A DNA stretch of 8,295 bases from Betaproteobacteria bacterium UBA7395 (GTDB lineage Bacteria > Pseudomonadota > Gammaproteobacteria > Burkholderiales > Rhodocyclaceae): positions 1 to 8,295 of the forward strand of contig DKNF01000170.1 in NCBI GenBank assembly GCA_002470165.1, in the 5' to 3' direction. Of the stretch, positions 1 through 7,091 are shown one piece after another (position 1 is the first letter of the stretch; every line of letters starts with the position of its first letter). The notes under the pieces were generated by a model that had not been told where the DNA came from, made no database searches, and was given only the letters and a program-made list of their open reading frames with translations. Both the position numbers and the translations under genes were made by a program.

Positions 1-216
1 CATGTCGGGGTCGGCGAGGTCCTGGCCGGCGCTGAAGGCGCGGCCGGCGCCGCTGAGCACCAGAACGCGGATGCTGCGGTCGGCCTGGACGCGGTCGAGG
101 GCGACGCGCAGTTCGGCGTGCATCTCGCCGGTGAAGCTGTTCAGCTTGTCGGGGCGGTTCAGGGTCAGGCGGGCGATGCCGTTGCTGACTTCAAAACGGA
201 TGGTGGCGAATTCCAT
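1..216 (-). CDS. paaG: PaaG-type 2-(1,2-epoxy-1,2-dihydrophenyl)acetyl-CoA isomerase, N-terminal part
   Basis: Only the first 72 codons are inside the window; the gene runs off the left edge. The family (enoyl-CoA hydratase/isomerase, crotonase fold) converts ring-1,2-epoxyphenylacetyl-CoA to the seven-membered oxepin-CoA in aerobic phenylacetate breakdown, in the cytoplasm. Visible signs are the start MEFATIRFEV, the stretch LTLNRPDKLNSF (17-28) followed by GEMHAEL, and the CoA/oxyanion-hole segment GAGRAFSAGQDL (56-67). These match what I recall of PaaG more closely than a generic FadB-type hydratase. The ATG at 216 is preceded by GAGGGGG, which overlaps the paaN stop, and only 9 bases separate the two genes, so they are probably cotranscribed and translationally coupled. 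The catalytic acidic residue lies outside the window, so another crotonase function cannot be fully excluded. Confidence 0.82.
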   Translation of the reverse strand, partial: MEFATIRFEVSNGIARLTLNRPDKLNSFTGEMHAELRVALDRVQADRSIRVLVLSGAGRAFSAGQDLADPDM

Positions 217-225
217 GCGGCCCCC

Positions 226-1893
226 TCAGATATGGTAACGACGCTGGACGACGACAAACCGGTTGGCGACGAAGGCGGCGTCGGCGTAGGACGCGTTCGC
301 TGCCGGGTTGCCGCCGGTGCCGTGGTAGTCGGAATAGGCCGCCGACTGGTTCACGAAGACGCCGCCGGTCAGGTTGATCGACAGGGCGACCTTGGCGCGC
401 ATCGTGGCGGCGGTCATCGCGTCGATGATTTCCGGGCGTGTCGAGTAGATGCCGGCGGTCAGCGCGCCATGCGTCGACACGATGCGTTCGGACAGGGCGA
501 TGGCTGCCGGCGTGTCGGCAACCTTGACGATGAAGCTGATCGGTCCGAAGCGTTCTTCCATGTAGGCGGCTTCGTCGGCGGCGTCGCAGGCGAGCAGGAC
601 CGGGGTGCGCACTTCGGCGGCCGGGAATTCCGGGTTGTCCAGCTTGCTGGAGGCGAGCACGATCCGGCCGAGGGCGCCGCTGTCGGCGTCCTTGATCCGC
701 TGCAAGGTGTCGGCCGACTGCACGGCGCCGAGCACGGCGAGGGCGACTTCCGGCTTGCTCAGGAAACCGGAGACGGCCTTGGCCAGGTCGGCGCACACTT
801 CGTCGTAGGACTTGTGGCCGTCTTCGGTATCGATGCCGGCGGCCGGCACGAAGATCGCCTGCGAGGTGGTGCACATCTGGCCGGAGTAGAGCGAGAGCGT
901 GAACGCGAGGTTGCGCAGCATTGCCTTGTAGGCGTCGGTGGAGTCGATGACGATGTTGTTGACGCCGGCCAGTTCGGCATAGACGCGGGCCTGGCGGGCG
1001 TTGTCGACCAGCCATTGGCCGAAGGCGTTGCCGCCGGTGAAGTCGACCGATTTCACGGCCGGATGCGTGACCAGCTTCTGCGTCGCGCTGCGTTCGCTGG
1101 CGACGCACAGGGTGACCAGGTTGGGATCGATGCCGTTTTCGGCGAGCACGGCGCGGATCGTGCGCACGGTGATCGCTGCCGGCAGGATGGCGTTGCTGTG
1201 CGGCTTGACGATCACCGCATTGCCGGTGGCGAGCGCCGCGAACAGGCCGGGATAGGTGTTCCAGGTGGGGAATGTGCCGCAGCCGACGACGACGCCGACG
1301 CCCTGGCCGACGATCTCGAAGTGCTTCTTCATGACCAGCGGCGGGTTCTTGCCCTGCGGCTTGTCCCAGACCGTTTCGGCCGGCACGAAGCTCTGTTCGC
1401 GGTAGGCATAGGCGACGGCTTCGAGTCCGCGGTCCTGGGCGTGCGGGGCGCCGGCCTGGAAGGCCATCATCCAGCCCTGGCCAGTGGTCATCATCACCGC
1501 GTGGGCGATTTCGAAGCTCTGCTTGTTCAGGCGATCCAGGATTTCCAGGCAGACGCCGGTGCGTCCGTCGACGCCGGCCTTCTGCCAGCCGTCCATGGCC
1601 TTCTGGCCGGCGGCGATCAGCACTTCCGGATCGCACACCGGGTAGCTGACGTTGAGTTCGATGCCGTAAGGCGAGCGTTCGCCGCCATGCCAGCCCTTGC
1701 TGCCCGGCTGATCGAGCTCGAAGGCCCGGCCGAGGTGGGCGGAAAACGCTGCCTTGCCGTCGTCGGCGGCGGTTTCGCCATACGTCTTGGGACTCGGCAT
1801 TTCGTTATAGGCGGACCAGTAGCCGCGGGTGCGGATGGCTTCCAGGGCACCGTCGAGCGTGGCGCGGTGCTTGTTCAATAGATGTTGGGGCAT
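226..1893 (-). CDS. paaN: PaaN, phenylacetate-pathway aldehyde dehydrogenase without hydratase domain
   Basis: A 555-residue aldehyde dehydrogenase of the PaaN type, expected to oxidise the ring-opened CoA semialdehyde (3-oxo-5,6-dehydrosuberyl-CoA semialdehyde) with NAD(P)+ in the cytoplasm. Motifs in order: a PTWNTYP segment (209-215) in the place of the PFNFP-like loop, KPHSNAILPA with cofactor-binding Lys230, FTGG (285-288), general base Glu307 in YAELAG, and the nucleophile Cys341 in SGQMCTTSQ. The N-terminal ~190 residues are a PaaN-like extension not seen in short ALDHs. E. coli PaaZ is about 681 residues because of a C-terminal MaoC-type hydratase; this protein stops after the dehydrogenase, so oxepin-CoA hydrolysis must be done elsewhere. 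The ATG at 1893 has GAGGAG 7 bases upstream. It is first in a leftward operon with paaG. The exact substrate is inferred from family and neighbour. Confidence 0.88.
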   Translation of the reverse strand: MPQHLLNKHRATLDGALEAIRTRGYWSAYNEMPSPKTYGETAADDGKAAFSAHLGRAFELDQPGSKGWHGGERSPYGIELNVSYPVCDPEVLIAAGQKAMDGWQKAGVDGRTGVCLEILDRLNKQSFEIAHAVMMTTGQGWMMAFQAGAPHAQDRGLEAVAYAYREQSFVPAETVWDKPQGKNPPLVMKKHFEIVGQGVGVVVGCGTFPTWNTYPGLFAALATGNAVIVKPHSNAILPAAITVRTIRAVLAENGIDPNLVTLCVASERSATQKLVTHPAVKSVDFTGGNAFGQWLVDNARQARVYAELAGVNNIVIDSTDAYKAMLRNLAFTLSLYSGQMCTTSQAIFVPAAGIDTEDGHKSYDEVCADLAKAVSGFLSKPEVALAVLGAVQSADTLQRIKDADSGALGRIVLASSKLDNPEFPAAEVRTPVLLACDAADEAAYMEERFGPISFIVKVADTPAAIALSERIVSTHGALTAGIYSTRPEIIDAMTAATMRAKVALSINLTGGVFVNQSAAYSDYHGTGGNPAANASYADAAFVANRFVVVQRRYHI

Positions 1894-1937
1894 GGGGTGT
1901 CTCCTCGGTGACGGTTTCTGTCGTGCTTCTTTGTTGC

Positions 1938-1981
1938 AACGATACGAAGATGTTTGTAAAAAGTCAAATAAAGGTATCGTT
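1938..1981. repeat. 8-bp inverted repeat AACGATAC/GTATCGTT flanking the paaN promoter
   Basis: AACGATAC at 1938-1945 is exactly complementary to GTATCGTT at 1974-1981, with 28 bases between. The arms bracket the candidate paaN promoter, one covering its -10 and one just upstream of its -35. The wide spacing, about four helical turns centre to centre, suits two protein-binding half sites on one face of the DNA better than an RNA hairpin. The binding protein is not identifiable from the sequence. Confidence 0.5.
1939..1967 (-). promoter_or_regulatory. Candidate sigma70 promoter for paaN-paaG
   Basis: On the minus strand a -35-like TTGACT (plus-strand 1962-1967, 5 of 6 to consensus) is separated by exactly 17 bases from a -10-like TATCGT (1939-1944, 4 of 6). 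It reads toward paaN and would leave a leader of roughly 40 bases. The -10 overlaps one arm of the CGATAC inverted repeat and the other arm lies 6 bases upstream of the -35, so a protein binding that repeat could control it. Found by eye; no start site is known. Confidence 0.5.
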
Positions 1982-2132
1982 TTTTTGTGTGCTTTTTGTC
2001 GTTATGTTTAGCAAAATTTATTACGTTGATGTATTAAAGTACAAAAAAAACAATAGTTTGTTTGTGTAATTTTGCGATTTTGATCTTTGTGTTCTGCATT
2101 GCGTAAGTTGTTCCGGATCGTGTTTTTTATGT

Positions 2133-2140
2133 TTCGATAC
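2133..2140 (+). promoter_or_regulatory. Third CGATAC element, upstream of the oxygenase promoter
   Basis: TTCGATAC here repeats the core CGATAC of the inverted repeat near paaN and sits 8 bases upstream of the TTGACA of the rightward promoter. In the leftward promoter the same core sits 6 bases upstream of TTGACT. The similar placement relative to both -35 boxes suggests a shared regulator of the two divergent operons, but a six-base core in an AT-rich region can recur by chance. Confidence 0.35.
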
Positions 2141-2148
2141 AAAAATTG

Positions 2149-2178
2149 TTGACACGAATGCCGTGGATGTATCATTAT
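2149..2178 (+). promoter_or_regulatory. Candidate sigma70 promoter for the oxygenase-transporter operon
   Basis: A perfect -35 hexamer TTGACA lies at 2149-2154. Two -10 candidates follow: CATTAT at 2173-2178 with an 18-base spacer (4 of 6 to consensus), and TATCAT at 2170-2175 with a short 15-base spacer (5 of 6). Either gives an untranslated leader of about 60 bases before the ATG at 2248. The weak or poorly spaced -10 would fit a promoter needing an activator. Found by eye only. Confidence 0.5.
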
Positions 2179-2236
2179 TTCTCCGTCGCCTCGCCAAGCC
2201 GGCGGGGTGCCCAAAACGACCACGATATTTCGATTG

Positions 2237-2245
2237 AAGGAGGAG
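2237..2245 (+). promoter_or_regulatory. Strong Shine-Dalgarno sequence fixing the oxygenase start
   Basis: AAGGAGGAG ends two bases before the ATG at 2248, with the AAGGAG core five bases from it. It selects this start over the in-frame ATG at 2146, which lies in the AT-rich promoter region, overlaps the -35 box and has no such site. It predicts high translation of the diiron protein. Confidence 0.8.
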
Positions 2246-2247
2246 CT

Positions 2248-3276
2248 ATGGCTGCCAACAAGGAGCGTTTTTCGGACAAGATGGAATTCCCGCCGGAAAT
2301 CCAGCAACCCAACGTCTATCCGCTGTCCTGGAACAGCAAGACCAAGAAGTTGCAGGAAGTGTGGGAAGCGGCGCGGCGCGAGGACTGGGATCCCGAGAAG
2401 TTGCCGTGGGACACGCTGGACCTGGAAAGCTACACCTGGGAAGAGCGCGAATCGATCGCTTACTGGTGGAGCCTGTTGTCGGTGTTCGACGCATCCGCCC
2501 CGCCGGTCTTCGCCGAAGCGCTGATCAAGACCTATGAAGTGCATGAGGAAGATCCGGTGCGCAAGTGCTTCTTCTCGGTCACCCGCGACGAGCAGAACCA
2601 CGAGATCATGTGCGGCCTGGCCATCACCAAGCTGCTCGGTCATCCCGATCCGATCACCTACCAGCCGAAGACCGAACTCGGCAAGCGCCTGCAGAAGAAC
2701 GTGCAGTGGCTGTACTTCAACGGCGCCCGCTACTGGAACGGCTACAAGCAGGCCGTGCCCAAGTACGACCTGGCCGTGCTGTTCTCGTCCTTCCTGATGG
2801 GCGAGATCGCTGCCGCCACCATCTTCAAGCAGATGTACGACAACTCCCGCGAGGCCGTCTTCAAGGAAGGCTTCAAGAACATTGGCCGCGACGAAGGTCG
2901 TCACATGGCCATCTGCATGGCGGTCATGGAGCGCGATTACCCGGGCCTCAAGGAAGAAACCAAGGCCGTCGTCACCAAGCAGATCCGCGCCGGTTACCTG
3001 TTCCTGTCGGCCGTGCTGTTCGAGCCGCCGATGGAGTTCTGGGACCTGCCGGCCGACTTCATCGACAACCAGCGCGAGGCCGAGGAAGTGGCCCGCGGTG
3101 CCGGCTTCGGCATCCCCAGCTACGAGGCGAAGAAGGAAAACTGGCGCAACGCGATGATCAACCTCAAGGGCGTTCTTGACCGTTACAACATCCCGTTCCC
3201 GGCGATCCCGGAAGTCGGCATCACCGGCCAGGAAGTCAGCGACGTCGACCTGGACGACATCATCCCGGTCTTCTGA
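2248..3276 (+). CDS. Ferritin-like diiron protein, probable oxygenase component of a two-component system
   Basis: A 342-residue soluble protein with the ligand pattern of a ferritin-like, ribonucleotide-reductase-R2/desaturase-type carboxylate-bridged diiron site: Glu90 (FAEAL), Glu115-x2-His118 (DEQNHE), Glu186 (MGEIAA) and Glu216-x2-His219 (DEGRH). Spacings of 25, 71 and 30 residues resemble, but do not equal, those of R2, R2-like oxidases and bacterial multicomponent monooxygenases. The aromatic-rich N-terminal part (W28, W39, W47, W54, W64, W73, W74) and acidic C-terminal tail (DVDLDD) are notable. No signal peptide or membrane segment is seen. It heads the rightward operon, 99 bases before an iron-sulfur flavoprotein reductase that is its likely electron donor. 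I cannot assign a named family or substrate. Oxygenation of an aromatic or arylalkanoic compound is inferred from context; a desaturase or other diiron oxidase is equally possible chemically. Confidence 0.78.
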   Translation: MAANKERFSDKMEFPPEIQQPNVYPLSWNSKTKKLQEVWEAARREDWDPEKLPWDTLDLESYTWEERESIAYWWSLLSVFDASAPPVFAEALIKTYEVHEEDPVRKCFFSVTRDEQNHEIMCGLAITKLLGHPDPITYQPKTELGKRLQKNVQWLYFNGARYWNGYKQAVPKYDLAVLFSSFLMGEIAAATIFKQMYDNSREAVFKEGFKNIGRDEGRHMAICMAVMERDYPGLKEETKAVVTKQIRAGYLFLSAVLFEPPMEFWDLPADFIDNQREAEEVARGAGFGIPSYEAKKENWRNAMINLKGVLDRYNIPFPAIPEVGITGQEVSDVDLDDIIPVF

Positions 3277-3307
3277 TGCGCCTCATCCGCCCGTCAGTCT
3301 GATCGAC

Positions 3308-3335
3308 AGCCGGTGCCCCTGACGGGGCGCCGGCT
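3308..3335 (+). terminator. Strong GC hairpin between oxygenase and reductase genes
   Basis: The arms AGCCGGTGCCCC (3308-3319) and GGGGCGCCGGCT (3324-3335) pair over 12 bp with a single G-U pair and a TGAC loop. Only a short run of three T follows (3335-3337), so it is a weak or partial intrinsic terminator or an mRNA-stabilising processing hairpin, not a clear operon end. It lies 31 bases after the oxygenase stop and 40 before the reductase ATG. It could lower reductase expression relative to the oxygenase. Confidence 0.6.
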
Positions 3336-3375
3336 TTGCCACAACAGAGAACACAGGATAACAAGGGGAAGACAA

Positions 3376-4425
3376 ATGGCTCGTATCATCATGCAGCCGT
3401 CCGGTAAATCGGTCGAATGCAATTATGGCGATACCGTTCTGATGGCGCTGGAGAAGGCCGGCTACGCGCTGCCCAACAACTGCCGCGCCGGTGCCTGCGG
3501 CGAATGCAAGGTCAAGGTCACGCAGGGTCAGTTCGACCAGGGCATGGTCCTCGACATGGCGCTCTCCCAGGACGAGCGCAAACAGGGCTACGGCCTGATG
3601 TGCATGGCCAAGCCGATTTCCGAGGAAATCACCATCGAGTGGGGCACCGAGGATGCCAAACCGAAACTTTTCCCGCCGCGCGAGGATGCGCTCTTCGTCG
3701 TCGTCGACAAGCGATCGATCGCCGCGCGTGTGGTTGAACTGAGGCTGCGCCCGGTCGGCCAGCCGATCCGTTACTGGCCCGGCCAGTATGTCACCCTGGG
3801 CAATCCGCGGGCCGATGTGCCGGCGCGTGCCTATTCGATTTCCAACGCACCGCGCCCGGATGGCGAACTGGTGCTGCAGATTGCCCGCCAGGAAGGCGGC
3901 GTCACCAGCAACTGGGTGCACGAACAACTCGGTATCGGCGAGAGCGTCAAGGTTTCCGGCGCCTACGGCACCTTCATCGGCGATCCTTCGGTCGATACGC
4001 CGGTCCTCTGCCTGGCTGCCGGCACCGGTCTGGCACCCGTGCTGGCACTGGCCGAGGCGGCCTTGCGCCGCGGTTTCCGGCGGCCGGTGACGATGCTGTT
4101 TTCGGCGCGCAGCCGCGACGACGTCTATGCCGAGGGCCTGATGGCCTGGTGGCGGACCAAGCATCGCAATTTCGATTACAAGGTCACGCTGACCCGCGAA
4201 CAGCGCGAGGGCTACCTGAACGGGCGGGTGGACGCGGTCCTGCCGAAGATGTTTACCGATCTGTCCAAACACACCATTTTCGCCGCCGGCAGTCCGGAGT
4301 TCGTCGACGCCTGCGTCCAGGTCGTCAAGCAACTGGGCGCCAAACCCGAGCTGATCCATACCGAAGGCTTCTTCTCGCAGCAACAGCCCGAGGTTCCCGA
4401 CAGCGATCACCTGTTGCCAAGCTAG
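3376..4425 (+). CDS. 2Fe-2S/FAD/NAD(P)H oxidoreductase, electron donor to the diiron oxygenase
   Basis: A 349-residue reductase with an N-terminal plant-type ferredoxin domain (about 1-92) followed by FAD and NAD(P)H domains, the order found in BenC, DmpP, MmoC and TmoF-type reductases. The cluster ligands are Cys36, Cys41, Cys44 and Cys76 (Cx4Cx2C then 31 residues). RAYSISN (151-157) is the flavin-binding RxYS motif, AAGTGLAP (214-221) the nucleotide-binding glycine loop, and EGFF (330-333) the C-terminal aromatic end. It should pass electrons from NAD(P)H through FAD and the 2Fe-2S centre to the neighbouring diiron protein. It is not PaaE, whose iron-sulfur domain is C-terminal. The ATG at 3376 follows AGGGGA at a good distance; an in-frame upstream ATG at 3313 lies inside the hairpin and is less likely. 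The enzyme class is firm; the partner is inferred from adjacency. Confidence 0.87.
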   Translation: MARIIMQPSGKSVECNYGDTVLMALEKAGYALPNNCRAGACGECKVKVTQGQFDQGMVLDMALSQDERKQGYGLMCMAKPISEEITIEWGTEDAKPKLFPPREDALFVVVDKRSIAARVVELRLRPVGQPIRYWPGQYVTLGNPRADVPARAYSISNAPRPDGELVLQIARQEGGVTSNWVHEQLGIGESVKVSGAYGTFIGDPSVDTPVLCLAAGTGLAPVLALAEAALRRGFRRPVTMLFSARSRDDVYAEGLMAWWRTKHRNFDYKVTLTREQREGYLNGRVDAVLPKMFTDLSKHTIFAAGSPEFVDACVQVVKQLGAKPELIHTEGFFSQQQPEVPDSDHLLPS

Positions 4426-4470
4426 TCGCCCGAACGGGACAATGCGCGATAAACACACGGAGGAGACAAT

Positions 4471-4515
4471 ATGACAACGACCCGTCAACGGGCAGGGAGC
4501 CACCATGCTGGCTGA
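4471..4515 (+). CDS. Possible 14-residue leader peptide overlapping the livH start
   Basis: An ATG at 4471 has a better Shine-Dalgarno (GGAGGAG, 4459-4465) than livH itself and encodes MTTTRQRAGSHHAG, ending at TGA 4513-4515. The frame differs from livH and overlaps its first 11 bases, so ribosomes ending here could reinitiate at the livH ATG (4505). A small complementary pair CCCG/CGGG (4481-4484 and 4489-4492) lies inside it, just before the livH ribosome site. The peptide resembles nothing I know. It may be a coupling device or a coincidence of sequence. Confidence 0.35.
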   Translation: MTTTRQRAGSHHAG

Positions 4516-5380
4516 GTTCCTGCAATTCCTGTTTTCCGGCATCACCGTCGGTGCCACCTATGCGCTGGCGGCGCTCGGCTTCACGCTGATCTACAACGCC
4601 AGCCATGTGATCAACTTCGCCCAGGGCGAATTCATCATGCTCGGCGGCATGCTGGCCGTGCTATTTGCCCAGATGGGCCTGCCGTTGCCGGCGGTCCTGC
4701 TGCTCGCCGTCCTGGTGCCGGCGGTGGTTGGCGTGCTGGTCGAGAAACTGGCGATCGAACCGGTCAAGGGCGCCGAGACAGTGACCCTGATCATCATCAC
4801 CATCGGCGCCTCGCTGGTCATCCGCGGTCTGATCCAGGTCTGGCTGGGCAAGAACACCTTCAGCCTGCCGGCTTTCTCGGGTGACGAACCGATTCACGTC
4901 CTCGGCGCCACCTTGCTGCCGCAGAGCCTGTGGGTGCTCGGCATCACTGCCCTGGTCGTGGTCGCGCTCTGGTACTTCTTCAACCGCACCTTGCAGGGCA
5001 AGGCCATGCTGGCGACCTCGGTCAACCGGCTGGCCGCCGAACTGGTCGGCATCAACACCAGCTGGGTGCTGTTCATGAGCTTCGCCATGTCGGCTGCGCT
5101 CGGTGCGCTTGGCGGCATCCTGATCACGCCGATCACCATGACTTCCTACGATGTCGGCATCATGCTCGGTCTCAAGGGCTTCGTCGCCGCTGTCGTCGGC
5201 GGTCTGGGCAACGGTCTGGGCGCGGTGGTCGGCGGTCTGTTGGTCGGCATCCTCGAAGCGATGGGCGCCGGTTACATCTCGTCGGCGTACAAGGACGCGA
5301 TTCCCTTCGTGCTCATCCTGCTGATTCTCTTCTTCATGCCGCGCGGCCTGTTCGGCGGTAAATCGACGGATCGGGTGTAA
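4505..5380 (+). CDS. livH: LivH-type ABC transporter permease
   Basis: A 291-residue inner-membrane permease of the branched-chain amino acid (HAAT/Liv) ABC importer family, one half of the translocation pore together with LivM. The N-terminus shows the family signature ITVGATYALAALGFTLIYNA followed by INFAQGEFIMLGG. Several hydrophobic helices follow, for example around the poly-Leu/Val run at residues 57-80. The segment around LAAELVGINTSW is the likely ATPase-coupling loop, and the protein ends with FFMPRGLFGG, common in this family. The ATG at 4505 has GGGAG 6 bases upstream and is overlapped by a short leader frame. In aromatic-degrading Proteobacteria such transporters next to catabolic genes often import aromatic acids instead of amino acids. 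That substrate assignment is contextual. Confidence 0.88.
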   Translation: MLAEFLQFLFSGITVGATYALAALGFTLIYNASHVINFAQGEFIMLGGMLAVLFAQMGLPLPAVLLLAVLVPAVVGVLVEKLAIEPVKGAETVTLIIITIGASLVIRGLIQVWLGKNTFSLPAFSGDEPIHVLGATLLPQSLWVLGITALVVVALWYFFNRTLQGKAMLATSVNRLAAELVGINTSWVLFMSFAMSAALGALGGILITPITMTSYDVGIMLGLKGFVAAVVGGLGNGLGAVVGGLLVGILEAMGAGYISSAYKDAIPFVLILLILFFMPRGLFGGKSTDRV

Positions 5381-5382
5381 GC

Positions 5383-6317
5383 ATGAACAAGCGCATTTAC
5401 TACGGCCTCTACGGCCTGATCGTGATCTTGCTGGTGCTGCCCTTCGTCGTGCCCAACAATTTCTACCTCGACCTCGCGGTGCGCATGGCGATCAACGCCA
5501 TCATCGTCATCGGGCTCAACCTGCTGATCGGCTTTGCCGGCCAGATCAGCCTCGGTCACGCCGGCTTCCTCGGCATCGGTGCCTATGCCTCGGCGGTGCT
5601 GCCGATGCATTTCGGCTGGCACCCGGTGACCGCCATGCTCACCGGGGCCCTGGCCTCGGCCCTGCTGGCGGCGCTGGTGGCCAAGCCGATTTTCAAGCTG
5701 AAGGGGCATTACCTGGCGATGGCGACGCTCGGCCTGGGCATCATCATCAACATCGCGCTGCGCAATGAAGCCCAGTGGACCGGCGGTCCCGACGGCATGC
5801 CGGTGCTGCCGATGGCCTTGTTCGGTTTCGAGATCGGCTCCGACCGCCAGTGGTACTGGGTGGTGGCGGCACTGCTGGTGCTGACCGTGTGGGGCTCGCT
5901 GAACCTGATCGACTCGCCCTTCGGGCGGGCGCTGCGCGCGCTCCACGGTTCCGAGGTGGCATCGCAGGTGGTCGGCGTCAACGTCGCCCGCTACAAGGTG
6001 TCGATCTTTGTCCTGTCGGCCTTCTCGGCCAGCATCATGGGCAGTATCTCGGCGCATTACATCGGTTTCATCAGCCCCAACTTCGCCGACTTCTTCCATT
6101 CCATCGAACTGGTCACCATGGTCGTCATCGGCGGCATGGCCTCGGTCTACGGCTCGATCGTCGGCGCCGTGCTGCTGACGGCGCTGCCGCAGGCGCTGGC
6201 GACCTTCGAGGGCTGGGAAACGGTCGCCTTCGGCGCCATACTGATGCTGTGCATGATCTTCATGCCGCGCGGCCTGGTGCCGACGCTGGCGGCACGCTTC
6301 AGCAAGGGGGACGACAA

Positions 6318-6321
<4 letters not shown>
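5383..6321 (+). CDS. livM: LivM-type ABC transporter permease
   Basis: A 312-residue inner-membrane permease pairing with LivH. It has an N-terminal hydrophobic helix (about 8-25), then the family motif LLIGFAGQISLGHAGFLGIG and AYASAVL. The LivM coupling loop FGRALRALHGSEVASQVVGV is followed by NVARYK, and the C-terminus carries the usual FMPRGLVP. It begins 2 bases after the livH stop without a strong ribosome site of its own, which points to translational coupling. Its stop overlaps the livG start in an ATGA. The gene order livH-livM-livG-livF is standard for the family. The transported compound is not visible from the permease sequence. Confidence 0.89.
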
Positions 6322-7079
<758 letters not shown>

Positions 7080-7091
7080 CAGGGACGAGAC

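Larger units (their letters stand above)
1894..2247. other. AT-rich divergent intergenic control region
   Basis: This 354-base stretch lies between the divergently transcribed paaN and oxygenase genes. I counted 74 G/C in the 240 bases 1921-2160 (31%), against clearly GC-rich coding DNA on both sides, with runs of A and T near 1981-1986 and 2042-2049. It holds one promoter candidate for each direction, three CGATAC elements, and a strong Shine-Dalgarno sequence at its right end. I see no RNA gene or insertion sequence in it. A 40-codon ATG frame from 1950 has no convincing ribosome binding site and looks like chance. Confidence 0.85.

Noticed and set aside
118..1881. A 587-codon plus-strand open frame antisense to paaN
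   Set aside because: It is the mirror of a GC-rich gene. The protein is full of Gly/Ala/Val/Asp/Arg repeats without domain motifs, while the minus-strand frame has complete ALDH catalytic residues and a ribosome site.
1950..2069. A 39-40 codon open frame in the AT-rich spacer
   Set aside because: There is no spaced Shine-Dalgarno, the composition (Phe/Val/Lys-rich) follows the AT bias, and it runs through the paaN promoter candidate.
2146..2247. N-terminal extension of the diiron protein from an upstream ATG
   Set aside because: The ATG at 2146 overlaps the candidate -35 region and lacks a ribosome site, whereas AAGGAGGAG directly precedes the ATG at 2248.
3283..4557. A 424-codon minus-strand open frame opposite the reductase
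   Set aside because: The plus strand shows exact 2Fe-2S, flavin and nucleotide motifs; the antisense product has no recognisable features.
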